The translations under genes and the position numbers were made by a program. 64,000 nucleotides of DNA from Mucilaginibacter endophyticus (GTDB lineage: Bacteria > Bacteroidota > Bacteroidia > Sphingobacteriales > Sphingobacteriaceae): positions 620,001 through 684,000 of the forward strand of contig NZ_QPCG01000004.1 in the NCBI RefSeq assembly GCF_003351025.1. The letters are read 5' to 3'. The notes below the pieces were generated by a model. The model saw only the letters and a list, made by a program, of their open reading frames with translations. It ran no database searches and was not told the DNA's origin. Of this stretch, positions 1 through 8,270 are shown piece after piece. Each line of letters begins with the position of its first letter. Positions within the stretch are counted from its first letter, which is position 1.

Positions 1-795
1 CAGGCTAATTGGTTTAGCCTGGGTAACGAATATCTGGAACATGGCGGTGTTGATCGGGTGTTTGGGCTGCGTTTGTGCTTCGCTATCCGGTCGTTTGATA
101 AAAAGCTGCTTTTAGCCAATGCCGATTCAACGCTGGCTATGCTGCCACCCGGCAAACAGCAGGTGGTTTTTATCGAAAATCATGACGTTCCCCGCTTTAG
201 CTATGCAGTGAAGGGAGATTTGACAAAGATGAAGGTGGGCTGTGCTTTTAACCTGCTGATGGGCGGCATCCCTACCATTTATTATGGACAGGAATTGGGG
301 ATGACCGGTACTTCGGCAAATTTTGGCGCTACTGATGCCAATGAAATTCCCGACAGGCAAGCATTTGAATGGTATAAAAGCGATACCGGCAAAGGCATGG
401 CGCTATGGTATAAGCAAACAGGCCCCTGGAAAGATCAGTTCAATGGCGATAAACCGAACGATGGTATCTCTTTAGAGGAAGAACAGCAGGATCCTAATTC
501 GTTATGGCATTACTATAAAAAGATGATCGCCATTCGCAAAGCAAACCCCGCCCTTGTTGACGGCAGTTATAAAACTATCGGTAATGATAACGATCATGTT
601 TTTACTTTTATGAGAAGGGACGCCAGGCAAACCATATTGGTGGCCATAAATCTGTCGGATAAAGAAACCGGGGCAAACATTGATGCCGGTGGGAATCCGG
701 TTGGTATTATTGGTGATGTTAAACCGGCGCTGAAAGATAGAAAACTGGCGGTTACTTTGCCTGCTTTTGGCGTTGCGGCCTGGGCGTTAAAATAA
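1..795 (+). CDS. GH13 alpha-amylase family glycoside hydrolase, C-terminal part (5' end outside window)
   Basis: The reading frame is open from base 1, so only the last 264 residues are visible. They hold the FIENHDVPRF segment (bases about 169-198), which matches conserved region IV of GH13 with its transition-state-stabilising His-Asp pair. A GIPTIYYGQELGM stretch follows, as in the end of the GH13 barrel. The last 85 or so residues resemble the C-terminal beta domain of these enzymes. The family hydrolyses or rearranges alpha-glucosidic bonds in starch-like glucans. The catalytic nucleophile and acid/base lie upstream of the window, so substrate and location cannot be judged. A hairpin terminator follows the stop directly. 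Confidence 0.9.
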   Translation, partial: QANWFSLGNEYLEHGGVDRVFGLRLCFAIRSFDKKLLLANADSTLAMLPPGKQQVVFIENHDVPRFSYAVKGDLTKMKVGCAFNLLMGGIPTIYYGQELGMTGTSANFGATDANEIPDRQAFEWYKSDTGKGMALWYKQTGPWKDQFNGDKPNDGISLEEEQQDPNSLWHYYKKMIAIRKANPALVDGSYKTIGNDNDHVFTFMRRDARQTILVAINLSDKETGANIDAGGNPVGIIGDVKPALKDRKLAVTLPAFGVAAWALK

Positions 796-818
796 AAAGG
801 GGCTTCAAGCCCCTTTTT
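796..818 (+). terminator. Intrinsic terminator after the amylase
   Basis: GGGGCTTCAAGCCCC hairpin flanked by A and T runs, directly after the TAA stop. Confidence 0.85.
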
Positions 819-832
819 ATTTGTTTATCACA

Positions 833-922
833 TGTCATTGCGAGCGAAGCGTGGCAATCGCACGGAAGCATAGCCGCCCTGTATAGCATGCGATTGCTTC
901 GTCGTTCCTCCTCGCAATGACA
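833..922. repeat. Family A inverted repeat (TGTCATTGCGAG), copy 1
   Basis: The element starts TGTCATTGCGAG and ends CTCGCAATGACA. The left arm is of the short type (GAGCGAAGCGTGGCAATC). The right arm is of the GAGGA type (read on the minus strand GAGGAGGAACGACGAAGC, then AATC). It lies between the convergent amylase and gluconate-dehydrogenase-like genes. Confidence 0.85.
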
Positions 923-942
923 TTATTGAAGCGAGTGGTGGC

Positions 943-1590
943 CTACATCGAAGCCGAAGCCTTCACGTTCTCCATACCGTAATGTTTCAGGATATCATCA
1001 GGAACACCTGTCCATTTGCCGGGCTGGTTACCTGCATAGCCAATATCTTTTACACCAATTTCGCTGGTGAAAAAGCCGGAGGCGGTAAGATCACGCATGC
1101 GGTTAAAGAAAGCAACACCCTGGGCCATTTCTGGCTTGGCTTTAGCTGGGTAAGCGATCATATCAACCAACTGGATCTGCTGATCTTTAGTGCAATCGGT
1201 AAATGGTTTGCCAAAGCGGTTAAGACACTGCAAGTCAAGCCAGCGCAGGCCACCGCGCATTGGTGTTTGATGGTCCGGAATATCTTTTACGATAAACTCG
1301 ATAAAATCAGGAACCTTAGCATCGGAGGCACTGCCTGATTTGTCATCTTTAGGGATAATAATGTCGGCAAGTACGGTGATGGTGGCCATTTCTGCCGCGG
1401 TGAAAAATTTATCGGCATGCAGTTTTTTGTCGCGCTCAACCTCAAACGGCTGGCGACCGGTTTCGTCACCTGCAGCAGCCGTGGTTGTTTCTTCCGCGCC
1501 TTTTTTAGTATCGGTTTTACAGGCCTCCAGTAATAATCCTGCCGAAAGTGTGGTAAAGCCTAATGCTTTAAGGGAATCACGTCTGTTCAT
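943..1590 (-). CDS. Gluconate 2-dehydrogenase subunit 3 family lipoprotein
   Basis: The 215-residue protein starts MNRRDSLKALG, a twin-arginine-like leader, and has a lipobox ending at Cys24 (LEAC). This suggests Tat export followed by lipidation. Residues about 60-200 match the Gluconate_2-dh3 family, the small subunit that accompanies membrane-bound FAD sugar or sugar-acid dehydrogenases. The gene lies 21 bp downstream of the GMC oxidoreductase on the same strand, so the two products probably form one periplasmic dehydrogenase. The electron acceptor is not visible. The family assignment rests on the ITVLADIIIPKD segment, the RGGLRWLD segment and the gene pairing. Confidence 0.85.
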   Translation of the reverse strand: MNRRDSLKALGFTTLSAGLLLEACKTDTKKGAEETTTAAAGDETGRQPFEVERDKKLHADKFFTAAEMATITVLADIIIPKDDKSGSASDAKVPDFIEFIVKDIPDHQTPMRGGLRWLDLQCLNRFGKPFTDCTKDQQIQLVDMIAYPAKAKPEMAQGVAFFNRMRDLTASGFFTSEIGVKDIGYAGNQPGKWTGVPDDILKHYGMENVKASASM

Positions 1591-1611
1591 GATATTTTAT
1601 GGATGTGCTTG

Positions 1612-3348
1612 TTAAACGTTTAATTTTTTTCTTTCCTGAATAATGTATTCTGCTGTACGCATTGATAACGCAAGGATTGTCCATGTAGCGTTTTTATCGC
1701 CCTGTTGAACAAACGGAGCAGCATCAACTACAAACAGGTTTTTACAATCATGGGCCTGGCACCATTTGTTAAGGGCCGATTTTTTAGGATCGTTACCCAT
1801 ACGGATAGTACCTACTTCGTGGATGATCTTACCTGGTGCTTCCAAACCGTAATTGGTTTCCGGACCTTGCGGCGGACCATAAATGGCACCACCCATATTG
1901 TGCATGATCTCCTGGAAGGTTTCCTGCATATGTTTGGCCTGTTTAATTTCTTCAGGAGCCCATTTATAATGGAAACGCAATACCGGGATACCGTATTTAT
2001 CAACTACGTTAGGATCAATTTCGCAATAGTTATCATAACGGGCTATGGCAGTACCACGACCGGCCATGCCAAACTGGGTACCATAAAAACGACGATAATC
2101 GTCTTTCAATGATGCGCCATAGCCACCGCCATCTTTCATTTTACCATCGCGACCGGGCACTACGCCGTTCATGTTTTGGATACCACCGCTGAAACCGTAT
2201 GATGGCATGTGTAAACCACCGCCGTATTCAATATGGTAACCACGAGGGAAGTCCAGTTTTTTATTATCCAGCCACCATGGTGAGTAGATATGCACACTAC
2301 CAACACCATCTTCGTTATAACGTTTACGGTCTACCAGTTGCGGAAGGAAACCGCCCGCGCTTGAACCGGTTGAGTCATGCAGGTAACGGCCAACAACACC
2401 GCTGCTGTTAGCTAAACCGCCCGGGTGCTGAGCTGATTTTGAGTTAAGCAGGATCCTGGCAGATTCGCCGGCACTTGCACCGAGGATAACCGTTTTGGCG
2501 TTAACCTGGTACTCTTGTAAATCTTCTTTATTAATGTATGATACACCAACGGCTAAACCTTCGGCATTGGTTATCACCTCACGCACCATGGCATTAGTGA
2601 TCACTTTTAAGTTGCCGGTTTTAATAGCCGGGATAACCAGGCAAGAAGAAGCCGAGAAATCGCCATAAACCTTACAGCTACGACCGCACTGGCCGCAGAA
2701 GAAACAGGCGCCACGATCTTTATTGCCCGGTAAAGCTTCTGTTAAAACCGAACCACGGCCCGGAATAATTTTAACGCCTGCTTTTTGAGCACCCTGTACA
2801 ATGTACAGCTCGTTAAGTCTTGGTTTTGGCGGAGGTAAGAAAATACCATCCGGCTCGTTTTCCAAACCTTCTTTGGTACCGTAAACACCAATCATGCGGT
2901 CAACCTTATCATAATAAGGTTTTACATCGTCATAGGTGATTGGCCAATCGTCGGTAAGTCCGTCTTTGGCCTGGAAATCGCGCGGGCCCATCCTTAAAGA
3001 GATACGGCCCCAGTGATTGGTACGGCCGCCCAGCATACGCGAGCGGAACCAGAAAAACTCGGTTTTATCTTTAGTGGTGTAAGGCTCACCATCAATTTGC
3101 CAGCCACCGAAGGCCGCGTCAAAATCGCCGAACGGACGGGTTGTGCCCGCACCGCGGCGTGGTGATTCCCACGGCCATTTTAACTGTTGTGAATCTTTAG
3201 CAGGGTCAAAATAGGCACCGGCCTCAAGCATTAAAACTTTTATACCGGCATTGGCCAAAACGTAACCGGCCATACCCCCACCGGCACCCGAACCAACAAT
3301 CACCACGTCATAGGTGGCTGATGATTTTTTAATTTGCAGATCGCTCAT
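1612..3348 (-). CDS. GMC family FAD-dependent oxidoreductase
   Basis: This 578-residue protein has the FAD dinucleotide motif VGSGAGGG at residues 18-25, the GMC segment SRMLGGRTNHWGR (103-115), and the C-terminal GTIRMGND and NATWTILALS motifs. GMC enzymes oxidise sugar or alcohol hydroxyls. Residues 215-225 contain CFFCGQCGRSC, a CxxCxxCxxxC pattern where FAD-glucose dehydrogenase alpha subunits have a cysteine group binding a 3Fe-4S cluster, so a cluster is plausible here. No signal peptide is seen; export may ride on the Tat-type leader of the partner subunit. The DUF1080 gene lies 132 bp upstream. Together the three suggest oxidation of a glycoside to a 3-keto form and its cleavage; the substrate is unknown. 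Confidence 0.92.
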   Translation of the reverse strand: MSDLQIKKSSATYDVVIVGSGAGGGMAGYVLANAGIKVLMLEAGAYFDPAKDSQQLKWPWESPRRGAGTTRPFGDFDAAFGGWQIDGEPYTTKDKTEFFWFRSRMLGGRTNHWGRISLRMGPRDFQAKDGLTDDWPITYDDVKPYYDKVDRMIGVYGTKEGLENEPDGIFLPPPKPRLNELYIVQGAQKAGVKIIPGRGSVLTEALPGNKDRGACFFCGQCGRSCKVYGDFSASSCLVIPAIKTGNLKVITNAMVREVITNAEGLAVGVSYINKEDLQEYQVNAKTVILGASAGESARILLNSKSAQHPGGLANSSGVVGRYLHDSTGSSAGGFLPQLVDRKRYNEDGVGSVHIYSPWWLDNKKLDFPRGYHIEYGGGLHMPSYGFSGGIQNMNGVVPGRDGKMKDGGGYGASLKDDYRRFYGTQFGMAGRGTAIARYDNYCEIDPNVVDKYGIPVLRFHYKWAPEEIKQAKHMQETFQEIMHNMGGAIYGPPQGPETNYGLEAPGKIIHEVGTIRMGNDPKKSALNKWCQAHDCKNLFVVDAAPFVQQGDKNATWTILALSMRTAEYIIQERKKLNV

Positions 3349-3480
3349 ATTATATCAAAGTATCCTTCTATTCTTATATGGAGAGGAAATTACACATGCC
3401 ATAGCATGTTAAACACAATTTAAGTTAAGGTATAAATATATGAACAGGGCGCTATAAACGTACCCTGTTCATGAAAAATA

Positions 3481-4143
3481 TTAAAGCTCTTTAAGTTTAA
3501 TGTTACGGTAACTAACCAGGTGACCATGATCCTGTAAAGCGATGTGGCCTTTAGGATATTGAGCAAAACCCTTCCAGTTTTTGAATTTGCTATCTGCCAA
3601 TGCTTTGTTCCACTCCTCGCTACCCATTTTCACGTCAACAATCTGGGTGCCGTTAAGCCAGAAAGTAAGCTGGCCATCTTTTTTACGCAGCTTTACTTTG
3701 TTCCATTCGCCGGCAGGTTTGCATACATCTTTTGATGGGGCAATCATATCGTATAATGAGCCCGCAAGGTGGTTTGCTTTTTTATTGTCCTCGGCATCTT
3801 TATTATCCAATACCTGCATTTCCATACCGGTTAGGTAGGTTGCGCCAAATTGAGGATCTTCATGCACACCGAAAATGATACCGCTGTTACCTTCTTTGCT
3901 GATGTTCCACTCTAAGGTAAGCTCATAGTTTTCGTATTCGCCGTCGGTAACCAAGTCACCATGACCTTCTGCTGCTTTCGGATCGAGTTGTAAAGCGCCG
4001 TCAACAACTTTCCAGCCTACTACTTCTTTTTTTAAATAGGTGTGCCAGCCTTTGGTGGTTTTCCCGTCGAAAAGTTTGGTCTGTGCCGATACCGACAGGC
4101 AAAAGGCAGGGATGGCCATAAGGCCAAGCATGATCTTTTTCAT
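3481..4143 (-). CDS. DUF1080 (3-keto-disaccharide hydrolase-like) secreted protein
   Basis: The 220-residue protein has a signal peptide (residues 1-20, cleavage near SVSA-Q). It begins the mature part with LFDGKTTKGW, the usual opening of DUF1080 jellyroll proteins. The GNSGIIFGVHED and TGMEMQVLDN segments fit the same family. Members include 3-keto-glycoside hydrolases or lyases, which act after a dehydrogenase has oxidised C3 of a sugar. The neighbouring GMC dehydrogenase and small subunit fit that role, but activity on any given glycoside is inference. A palindrome 145 bp upstream may be its operator. Confidence 0.88.
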   Translation of the reverse strand: MKKIMLGLMAIPAFCLSVSAQTKLFDGKTTKGWHTYLKKEVVGWKVVDGALQLDPKAAEGHGDLVTDGEYENYELTLEWNISKEGNSGIIFGVHEDPQFGATYLTGMEMQVLDNKDAEDNKKANHLAGSLYDMIAPSKDVCKPAGEWNKVKLRKKDGQLTFWLNGTQIVDVKMGSEEWNKALADSKFKNWKGFAQYPKGHIALQDHGHLVSYRNIKLKEL

Positions 4144-4647
4144 AAGTTATAATTGTTTTTTATAGTATCGGAACCGCCATGTAAATAGCTTTGGTTGGTT
4201 GAAGCGGCTCCTGTTGGTTTCATAGTATTTGCTCTGTACAAGGTATGTGACTTAAAAAGTTTAAAACTGTTTAAGAACTATATTTTGATAAAACGTTTTA
4301 ATTACAAATTAAGCGAACATTTTTTAGGTTGCGATAAATATATTGGCTTTTTTTTAATGCTAAAACGATTATCGCAAAAATAAAGTATAAGCCGGCGAAA
4401 ACAGAGGTAAAAGCTTGGTTACAATATTCGTTTAACGATATAAACAGCCAACAAACGTGTATAATTTCCGGCAAATGTCATAAGAAACAAACTGCAGATA
4501 CATTTACTTAGCCCTGACATATCCCTGATTGTACAAAAACTTATAATAAGTAATATTGCGCCGTTATTCTTAACCGTATGTTAACACATAGGGTTAACCA
4601 TAAGCAGCTATAATCCAGGCATTATCGGTAAAACAATACTTACTACA
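4144..4647. other. AT-rich intergenic region with regulatory-looking palindromes
   Basis: This 504-bp gap separates the divergent DUF1080 and barrel genes. Short frames inside it have no family signature and I do not call them genes. It holds TAAAACGTTTTA at 4289-4300 and a spaced inverted repeat, TTGCGATAA at 4329-4337 with TTATCGCAA at 4369-4377. Both look like binding sites for dimeric regulators. No clear TAnnTTTG box was assigned to either neighbour. Confidence 0.5.
4289..4300. promoter_or_regulatory. TAAAACGTTTTA palindrome, LacI-type operator candidate
   Basis: Perfect 12-bp palindrome with a central CG, as in many LacI-family operators. It lies about 145 bp upstream of the DUF1080 gene. 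The identical 12-mer lies upstream of the GH43 gene at 41927-41938. Confidence 0.45.
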
Positions 4648-5700
4648 TTGATCAATTTTTATTTTATAAAACCGGATTTTAAGAAGTCCGCTTTAACACT
4701 CCGTCCTAATTTTACGTTTGCGTTAAAAGCAATTTGTGCGCTGCTCATTTTTATCGCAGTTGATAACTCAAAGGCCATTGCCGGCATTAACACCCCTGCC
4801 CCGGCAGACTCATTGGCCGATAGCACGCTGATGAAAAAGCGCTTGATTAACCAGGCTTTCGATCATATTTATGAGCAAAACCTGCGTGTATCCGAAGGTG
4901 GCAACGATTACTTTAACAAGATAAAAACACAGCTCACTGCCGATCTGGCGCCGAACTTTGTTTTATTCAGTACGCCAAAATCACGTTTCTTCTTCGTGTT
5001 TACGGCAAGGGTGAAAATCCGTTTGCTGGCCTCGCAAGGTGCGCCGGTAAAATCGCCAAGCTTTATGCCGGGCGCTACCCTGTATTTCAGGGTGAACGAG
5101 GATACCTACAATCCAAAATTCTTCTCGTTTGGTTACTCGCACCACTCAAACGGGGTACGCGGCCCATCGCTTAACCCTGATGGCAGCTTTAACCGCGATA
5201 GTGGGAAGTTCACTACCAACTTTTATACTTTAACTTATTATAGCGGTAAGCGCTTCGACAAAAAAGACCTGATCATTAACCGTTACGATAACCTGGGTTT
5301 AGAGGTTCATGCCGGTTTGTTTAACCTGGGATTGTCTGAAGGATTGAAAGATCATTACGGTTTTATCCGCATCAACGGCAGCCGTATGTACAACTTTGCC
5401 AAGGCCTATGAAGACCCTACAGATAAAAGCAAAAAGATCTATCAAAACTGGCAGCGGATCCGGTTCGACTTCACTTATATTGCCGATAAGTATGATAATT
5501 ACTCGAGCTTTGATTTCAAAAAACGTTTAAACGTGAGCCTGAAATATTACTACCAGTTTCCGTTTATGCCCGATGCTGCCCTCATGATTGGCGGCGGCTA
5601 TCGTGGTCAGGACGATTATAACCAGTTTTTTGAAGACAGCTATGGTTATGTTACCATTGGCTTTGCAAGTAGCTTGACTTTTAACGCGCATAAGCGGTAG
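4648..5700 (+). CDS. Outer-membrane beta-barrel protein with an OMPLA-like HxSNG motif
   Basis: The start is uncertain. No ATG is available before the conserved part, so the TTG at 4648 is chosen because it adds a hydrophobic segment (residues 24-45) resembling a signal peptide. The rest alternates polar and aromatic residues as in a beta-barrel and ends in FASSLTFNAHKR. Residues 161-170 read FGYSHHSNGV, resembling the His-x-Ser-Asn-Gly active-site segment of outer-membrane phospholipase A. The third catalytic residue (Asn in E. coli) cannot be placed with confidence. A phospholipase A1 role is a hypothesis; an uncharacterised barrel is the safe call. A terminator follows. Confidence 0.6.
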   Translation: MINFYFIKPDFKKSALTLRPNFTFALKAICALLIFIAVDNSKAIAGINTPAPADSLADSTLMKKRLINQAFDHIYEQNLRVSEGGNDYFNKIKTQLTADLAPNFVLFSTPKSRFFFVFTARVKIRLLASQGAPVKSPSFMPGATLYFRVNEDTYNPKFFSFGYSHHSNGVRGPSLNPDGSFNRDSGKFTTNFYTLTYYSGKRFDKKDLIINRYDNLGLEVHAGLFNLGLSEGLKDHYGFIRINGSRMYNFAKAYEDPTDKSKKIYQNWQRIRFDFTYIADKYDNYSSFDFKKRLNVSLKYYYQFPFMPDAALMIGGGYRGQDDYNQFFEDSYGYVTIGFASSLTFNAHKR

Positions 5701-5729
5701 GATTATCGCTCATCATTGAATAGGATTAC

Positions 5730-5765
5730 AAAAAAGAGGGTTCGTTTTCGAACCCTCTTTTTTTG
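5730..5765 (+). terminator. Intrinsic terminator after the barrel gene
   Basis: AAAGAGGGTTCG paired with CGAACCCTCTTT around a short T loop, followed by a T tract. Confidence 0.85.
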
Positions 5766-5846
5766 TTTTAAATCGTCGCCGCTGCTCGGTTCCAGCTTAC
5801 AAGTGTTGGAAAGAGTAAAGTTATCTGGAAAAACAAATAACAACCC

Positions 5847-5940
5847 TGTCATTGCGAGCGCAGCGTGGCAATCTCGTAGCCAATGCATGACCGATCTGCA
5901 TAGCTACGAGATTGCTTCGTCGTCCCTCCTCGCAATGACA
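5847..5940. repeat. Family A inverted repeat, copy 2
   Basis: Short-type left arm (GAGCGCAGCGTGGCAATC) and GAGGA-type right arm. The centre contains CTCGTAGCCAATGCAT and the matching GCATAGCTACGAG, almost the same core as copy 7. Confidence 0.85.
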
Positions 5941-6042
5941 TAACTTTTTAATCGCTGCCGCAAGCCTGTGGCTTGTGGCCCTCAGGTCAGGTAACACATT
6001 ACGCAACCCCGCTCATCCCAACACGCATAACCCTCTTTTTTG

Positions 6043-6050
6043 TACATTTG
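6043..6050 (+). promoter_or_regulatory. TACATTTG -7 box of hisS
   Basis: Matches the Bacteroidota TAnnTTTG consensus and ends only 4 bases before the ATG, implying a leaderless or nearly leaderless mRNA. No clear -33 element was seen. Confidence 0.55.
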
Positions 6051-6054
6051 CGGC

Positions 6055-7425
6055 ATGGCATCCATTAAACCATCCGTACCCAAAGGCACCCGCGATTTTT
6101 CACCGGCCGAAATGGTGAAACGCAATTATATTTTTGATACTATTAAATCTGTTTTCCGCAAATACGGCTATCAGCAGATAGAAACACCGACGATGGAAAA
6201 TTCATCAACCTTAATGGGAAAATATGGGGAAGAGGGGGATAAGCTGATATTTAAAGTGCTTAACAGTGGTGATTATCTTGCCAAAGTTGATGAGCAAAAA
6301 CTTATTGAGCGTAACTCAAATTCTGTTGCGGTCGCGATTTCTGAAAAAGCCCTGCGCTACGACCTTACCGTGCCCTTCGCGCGTTATGTAGTACAACACC
6401 AGAACGAGATCACCTTTCCGTTTAAACGTTTCCAGGTGCAGCCGGTTTGGCGTGCCGACAGGCCTCAGCGCGGCCGTTACCGCGAGTTTTATCAGTGCGA
6501 TGCGGATGTGGTTGGTTCCGACTCACTGTTGAACGAAGCCGAGTTTATTATGATCTATGACGAGGCTTTAACCAATCTTGGCCTTAAGGATTTCAGCATT
6601 AAGATCAATAATAGAAAAATACTATCCGGAATAGCTCAGGTTATAGACAAAGCTGATAATATTATTGATTTGACTGTAGCTATTGATAAGCTGGACAAGA
6701 TAGGCCTTGATGGTGTGATCAAGGAGCTGCTTGAAAAAGGCTTTACGGATGCCGATATCGACAAATTGAAGCCTGTAATCCTGCTTGAAGGTAATAACAC
6801 TGAAAAGCTGGCAAGTCTGCGTGATGCATTGGCACAATCAGAGATTGGTTTAAAAGGCTGCGATGAAATAGAAACTGTTTTTGGCTATATAGAGCGTTGC
6901 CCGCTGCAAACTGCCAAGCTTGAATTAGATATTACGCTTGCCCGTGGTTTGAACTATTATACCGGCGCTATCTTCGAGGTGAAAACCAACGAAGTGAACA
7001 TGGGCAGCATCGGCGGTGGTGGTCGTTATGATGATCTTACCGGCATGTTTGGTTTGAAAGGCCTTACCGGTGCGGGAATATCCTTCGGTGCCGACAGGAT
7101 TTATGATGTACTGGAGGAGCTTAACCTGTTCCCTGCAGGCAGTAACCAGACTACCCAGGTGCTTATATGTAATTTCGATAAAGAAGGCGAACTTTATAGT
7201 TTATCTCTATTGCGGGCGCTTCGCCGCAATAATATCAATACCGAGCTTTATCCGGCAGGCGCGAAAATCAAAAAGCAAATGGAATATGCCAACAATAAAA
7301 ACATCCCTTATGTGGTAGTTATCGGCGGCGATGAAATGCAAACCGGCTTATTGACGTTTAAGGATATGACCAGCGGCGTGCAGGAGAAGTTGACCGCGGA
7401 CGAAATTGTGGCGAAACTGAACTAA
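6055..7425 (+). CDS. hisS: Histidyl-tRNA synthetase
   Basis: The protein from ATG 6055 has 456 residues and starts MASIKPSVPKGTRDFSP, the normal HisS opening. A TTG at 6040 would extend it by five residues but overlaps the -7 box, so it is not used. Class II signatures are present: the motif 2 loop WRADRPQRGRYREFYQCDAD, the HisS-specific segment LDITLARGLNYYTGAIFE, and motif 3 around TGAGISFGADRIYDVL. The C-terminal 90 or so residues form the anticodon-binding domain. The enzyme charges tRNA-His in the cytosol. The gene appears monocistronic between family A repeats. Confidence 0.98.
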   Translation: MASIKPSVPKGTRDFSPAEMVKRNYIFDTIKSVFRKYGYQQIETPTMENSSTLMGKYGEEGDKLIFKVLNSGDYLAKVDEQKLIERNSNSVAVAISEKALRYDLTVPFARYVVQHQNEITFPFKRFQVQPVWRADRPQRGRYREFYQCDADVVGSDSLLNEAEFIMIYDEALTNLGLKDFSIKINNRKILSGIAQVIDKADNIIDLTVAIDKLDKIGLDGVIKELLEKGFTDADIDKLKPVILLEGNNTEKLASLRDALAQSEIGLKGCDEIETVFGYIERCPLQTAKLELDITLARGLNYYTGAIFEVKTNEVNMGSIGGGGRYDDLTGMFGLKGLTGAGISFGADRIYDVLEELNLFPAGSNQTTQVLICNFDKEGELYSLSLLRALRRNNINTELYPAGAKIKKQMEYANNKNIPYVVVIGGDEMQTGLLTFKDMTSGVQEKLTADEIVAKLN

Positions 7426-7440
7426 TAACTAACTATTATA

Positions 7441-7567
7441 TGTCATTGCGAGGAGCGGAGTAGGGTCTGAACTGCGGGCGACGCGGCAATCTCGTCGTTA
7501 TGCCTGTGAGACATGCAAAGCCGCTGAGCACAGCTACGGGATTGCCACGCTATCGCTCGCAATGACA
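7441..7567. repeat. Family A inverted repeat, copy 3 (long-arm form)
   Basis: The left arm is the long GAGGAG form, with about 23 extra bases before CGACGCGGCAATC. The right arm is the short type. It lies between convergent hisS and efp. Confidence 0.85.
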
Positions 7568-7574
7568 TAAGAGC

Positions 7575-7620
7575 AAAAAGAGAAGGGGTTTCGCAACGCG
7601 AAACCCCTTCTCTTTTTATT
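7575..7620. terminator. Bidirectional terminator between hisS and efp
   Basis: AAAAAGAGAAGGGGTTTCG pairs with CGAAACCCCTTCTCTTTTT. It has A and T tracts on both sides, so it can serve both convergent genes. Confidence 0.88.
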
Positions 7621-7627
7621 AAAACCA

Positions 7628-7652
7628 TCACTCCCCCTTTAGGGGCCGGGGG
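7628..7652. repeat. CCCCTTTAGGGG-type element at the 3' end of efp
   Basis: ACTCCCCCTTTAGGGGCCGGGGGC directly abuts the efp TAG stop. The same element follows the GH43 stop (about 42973), lies before comB (29770-29796), and appears inside the comB coding sequence. Confidence 0.6.
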
Positions 7653-8216
7653 CTATCCTTTCACGCGCTCAACGTAAGCGCCAGTAGCGGTATCTACCTT
7701 AACCTTATCGCCAATATTGATGAACAATGGTACACGGATCTCCGCGCCGGTTTCAACTGTAGCGTTTTTCATGGCACCGCTTGAAGTATCGCCTTTAACG
7801 GCTGGTTCTGTATAAGTAATTTCCAATTCCGCAGAACCTGGGATTGAACCCATGATAGGCTCTTCGCTTTCAAAGGCAACAATTACGTTCATTCCTTCTT
7901 TTAAAAATTTAACTGCCGGGCCAAATAATGCTTTTGGCACGTTATGCTGATCGTAGGTAACGTTGTCCATTACTACTAATGAATCACCTTCGTCATATAA
8001 ATACTGATAATCGTTGGTTTCAACGCGGGCTATGTCAACCTCTTCATCTGTACGGAAACGGTATTCAACCAATTTACCTGATTTAACGTTGCGCATGCGG
8101 GCCTGGTAAAACGCGCGTAAGTTGCCCGGGGTACGGTGTAAAAACTCTTCTACCTGAACTAATTCGCCATTGAAGCGAAGTACATTTCCATTTTTAACAT
8201 CTGATGCCTTAGCCAT
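7653..8216 (-). CDS. efp: Translation elongation factor P
   Basis: The 187-residue protein shows the three-domain EF-P layout, ending GDKVKVDTATGAYVERVKG. EF-P relieves ribosome stalling at polyproline stretches. The tip of domain I, which carries a modified Lys34 in E. coli (PGKG), here reads HRTPGNLRAF, with Asn32 where the modified lysine would be. Domain I is otherwise intact, so this is not a damaged gene. Such a protein could not be beta-lysylated by the EpmA route at that position. The lipid A genes lie upstream on the same strand, but a separate promoter box at 8234-8241 suggests its own transcript. Confidence 0.97.
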   Translation of the reverse strand: MAKASDVKNGNVLRFNGELVQVEEFLHRTPGNLRAFYQARMRNVKSGKLVEYRFRTDEEVDIARVETNDYQYLYDEGDSLVVMDNVTYDQHNVPKALFGPAVKFLKEGMNVIVAFESEEPIMGSIPGSAELEITYTEPAVKGDTSSGAMKNATVETGAEIRVPLFINIGDKVKVDTATGAYVERVKG

Positions 8217-8233
8217 AAAATAATATTGAGGCG

Positions 8234-8241
8234 CAAACTTA
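8234..8241 (-). promoter_or_regulatory. TAAGTTTG -7 box of efp
   Basis: Matches TAnnTTTG on the minus strand, 17 bases before the efp ATG. Confidence 0.55.
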
Positions 8242-8270
8242 GTTACTTAAGCGCAAAGAAACAAGTAGTT

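Noticed and set aside
4195..4383. Open frame of 62 codons in the gap upstream of DUF1080
   Set aside because: It is AT-rich, has no signal or domain, and contains the palindromes thought to be regulatory.
4648..5700. Naming the barrel gene pldA
   Set aside because: Only one short motif agrees with OMPLA, and the third catalytic residue is not located.
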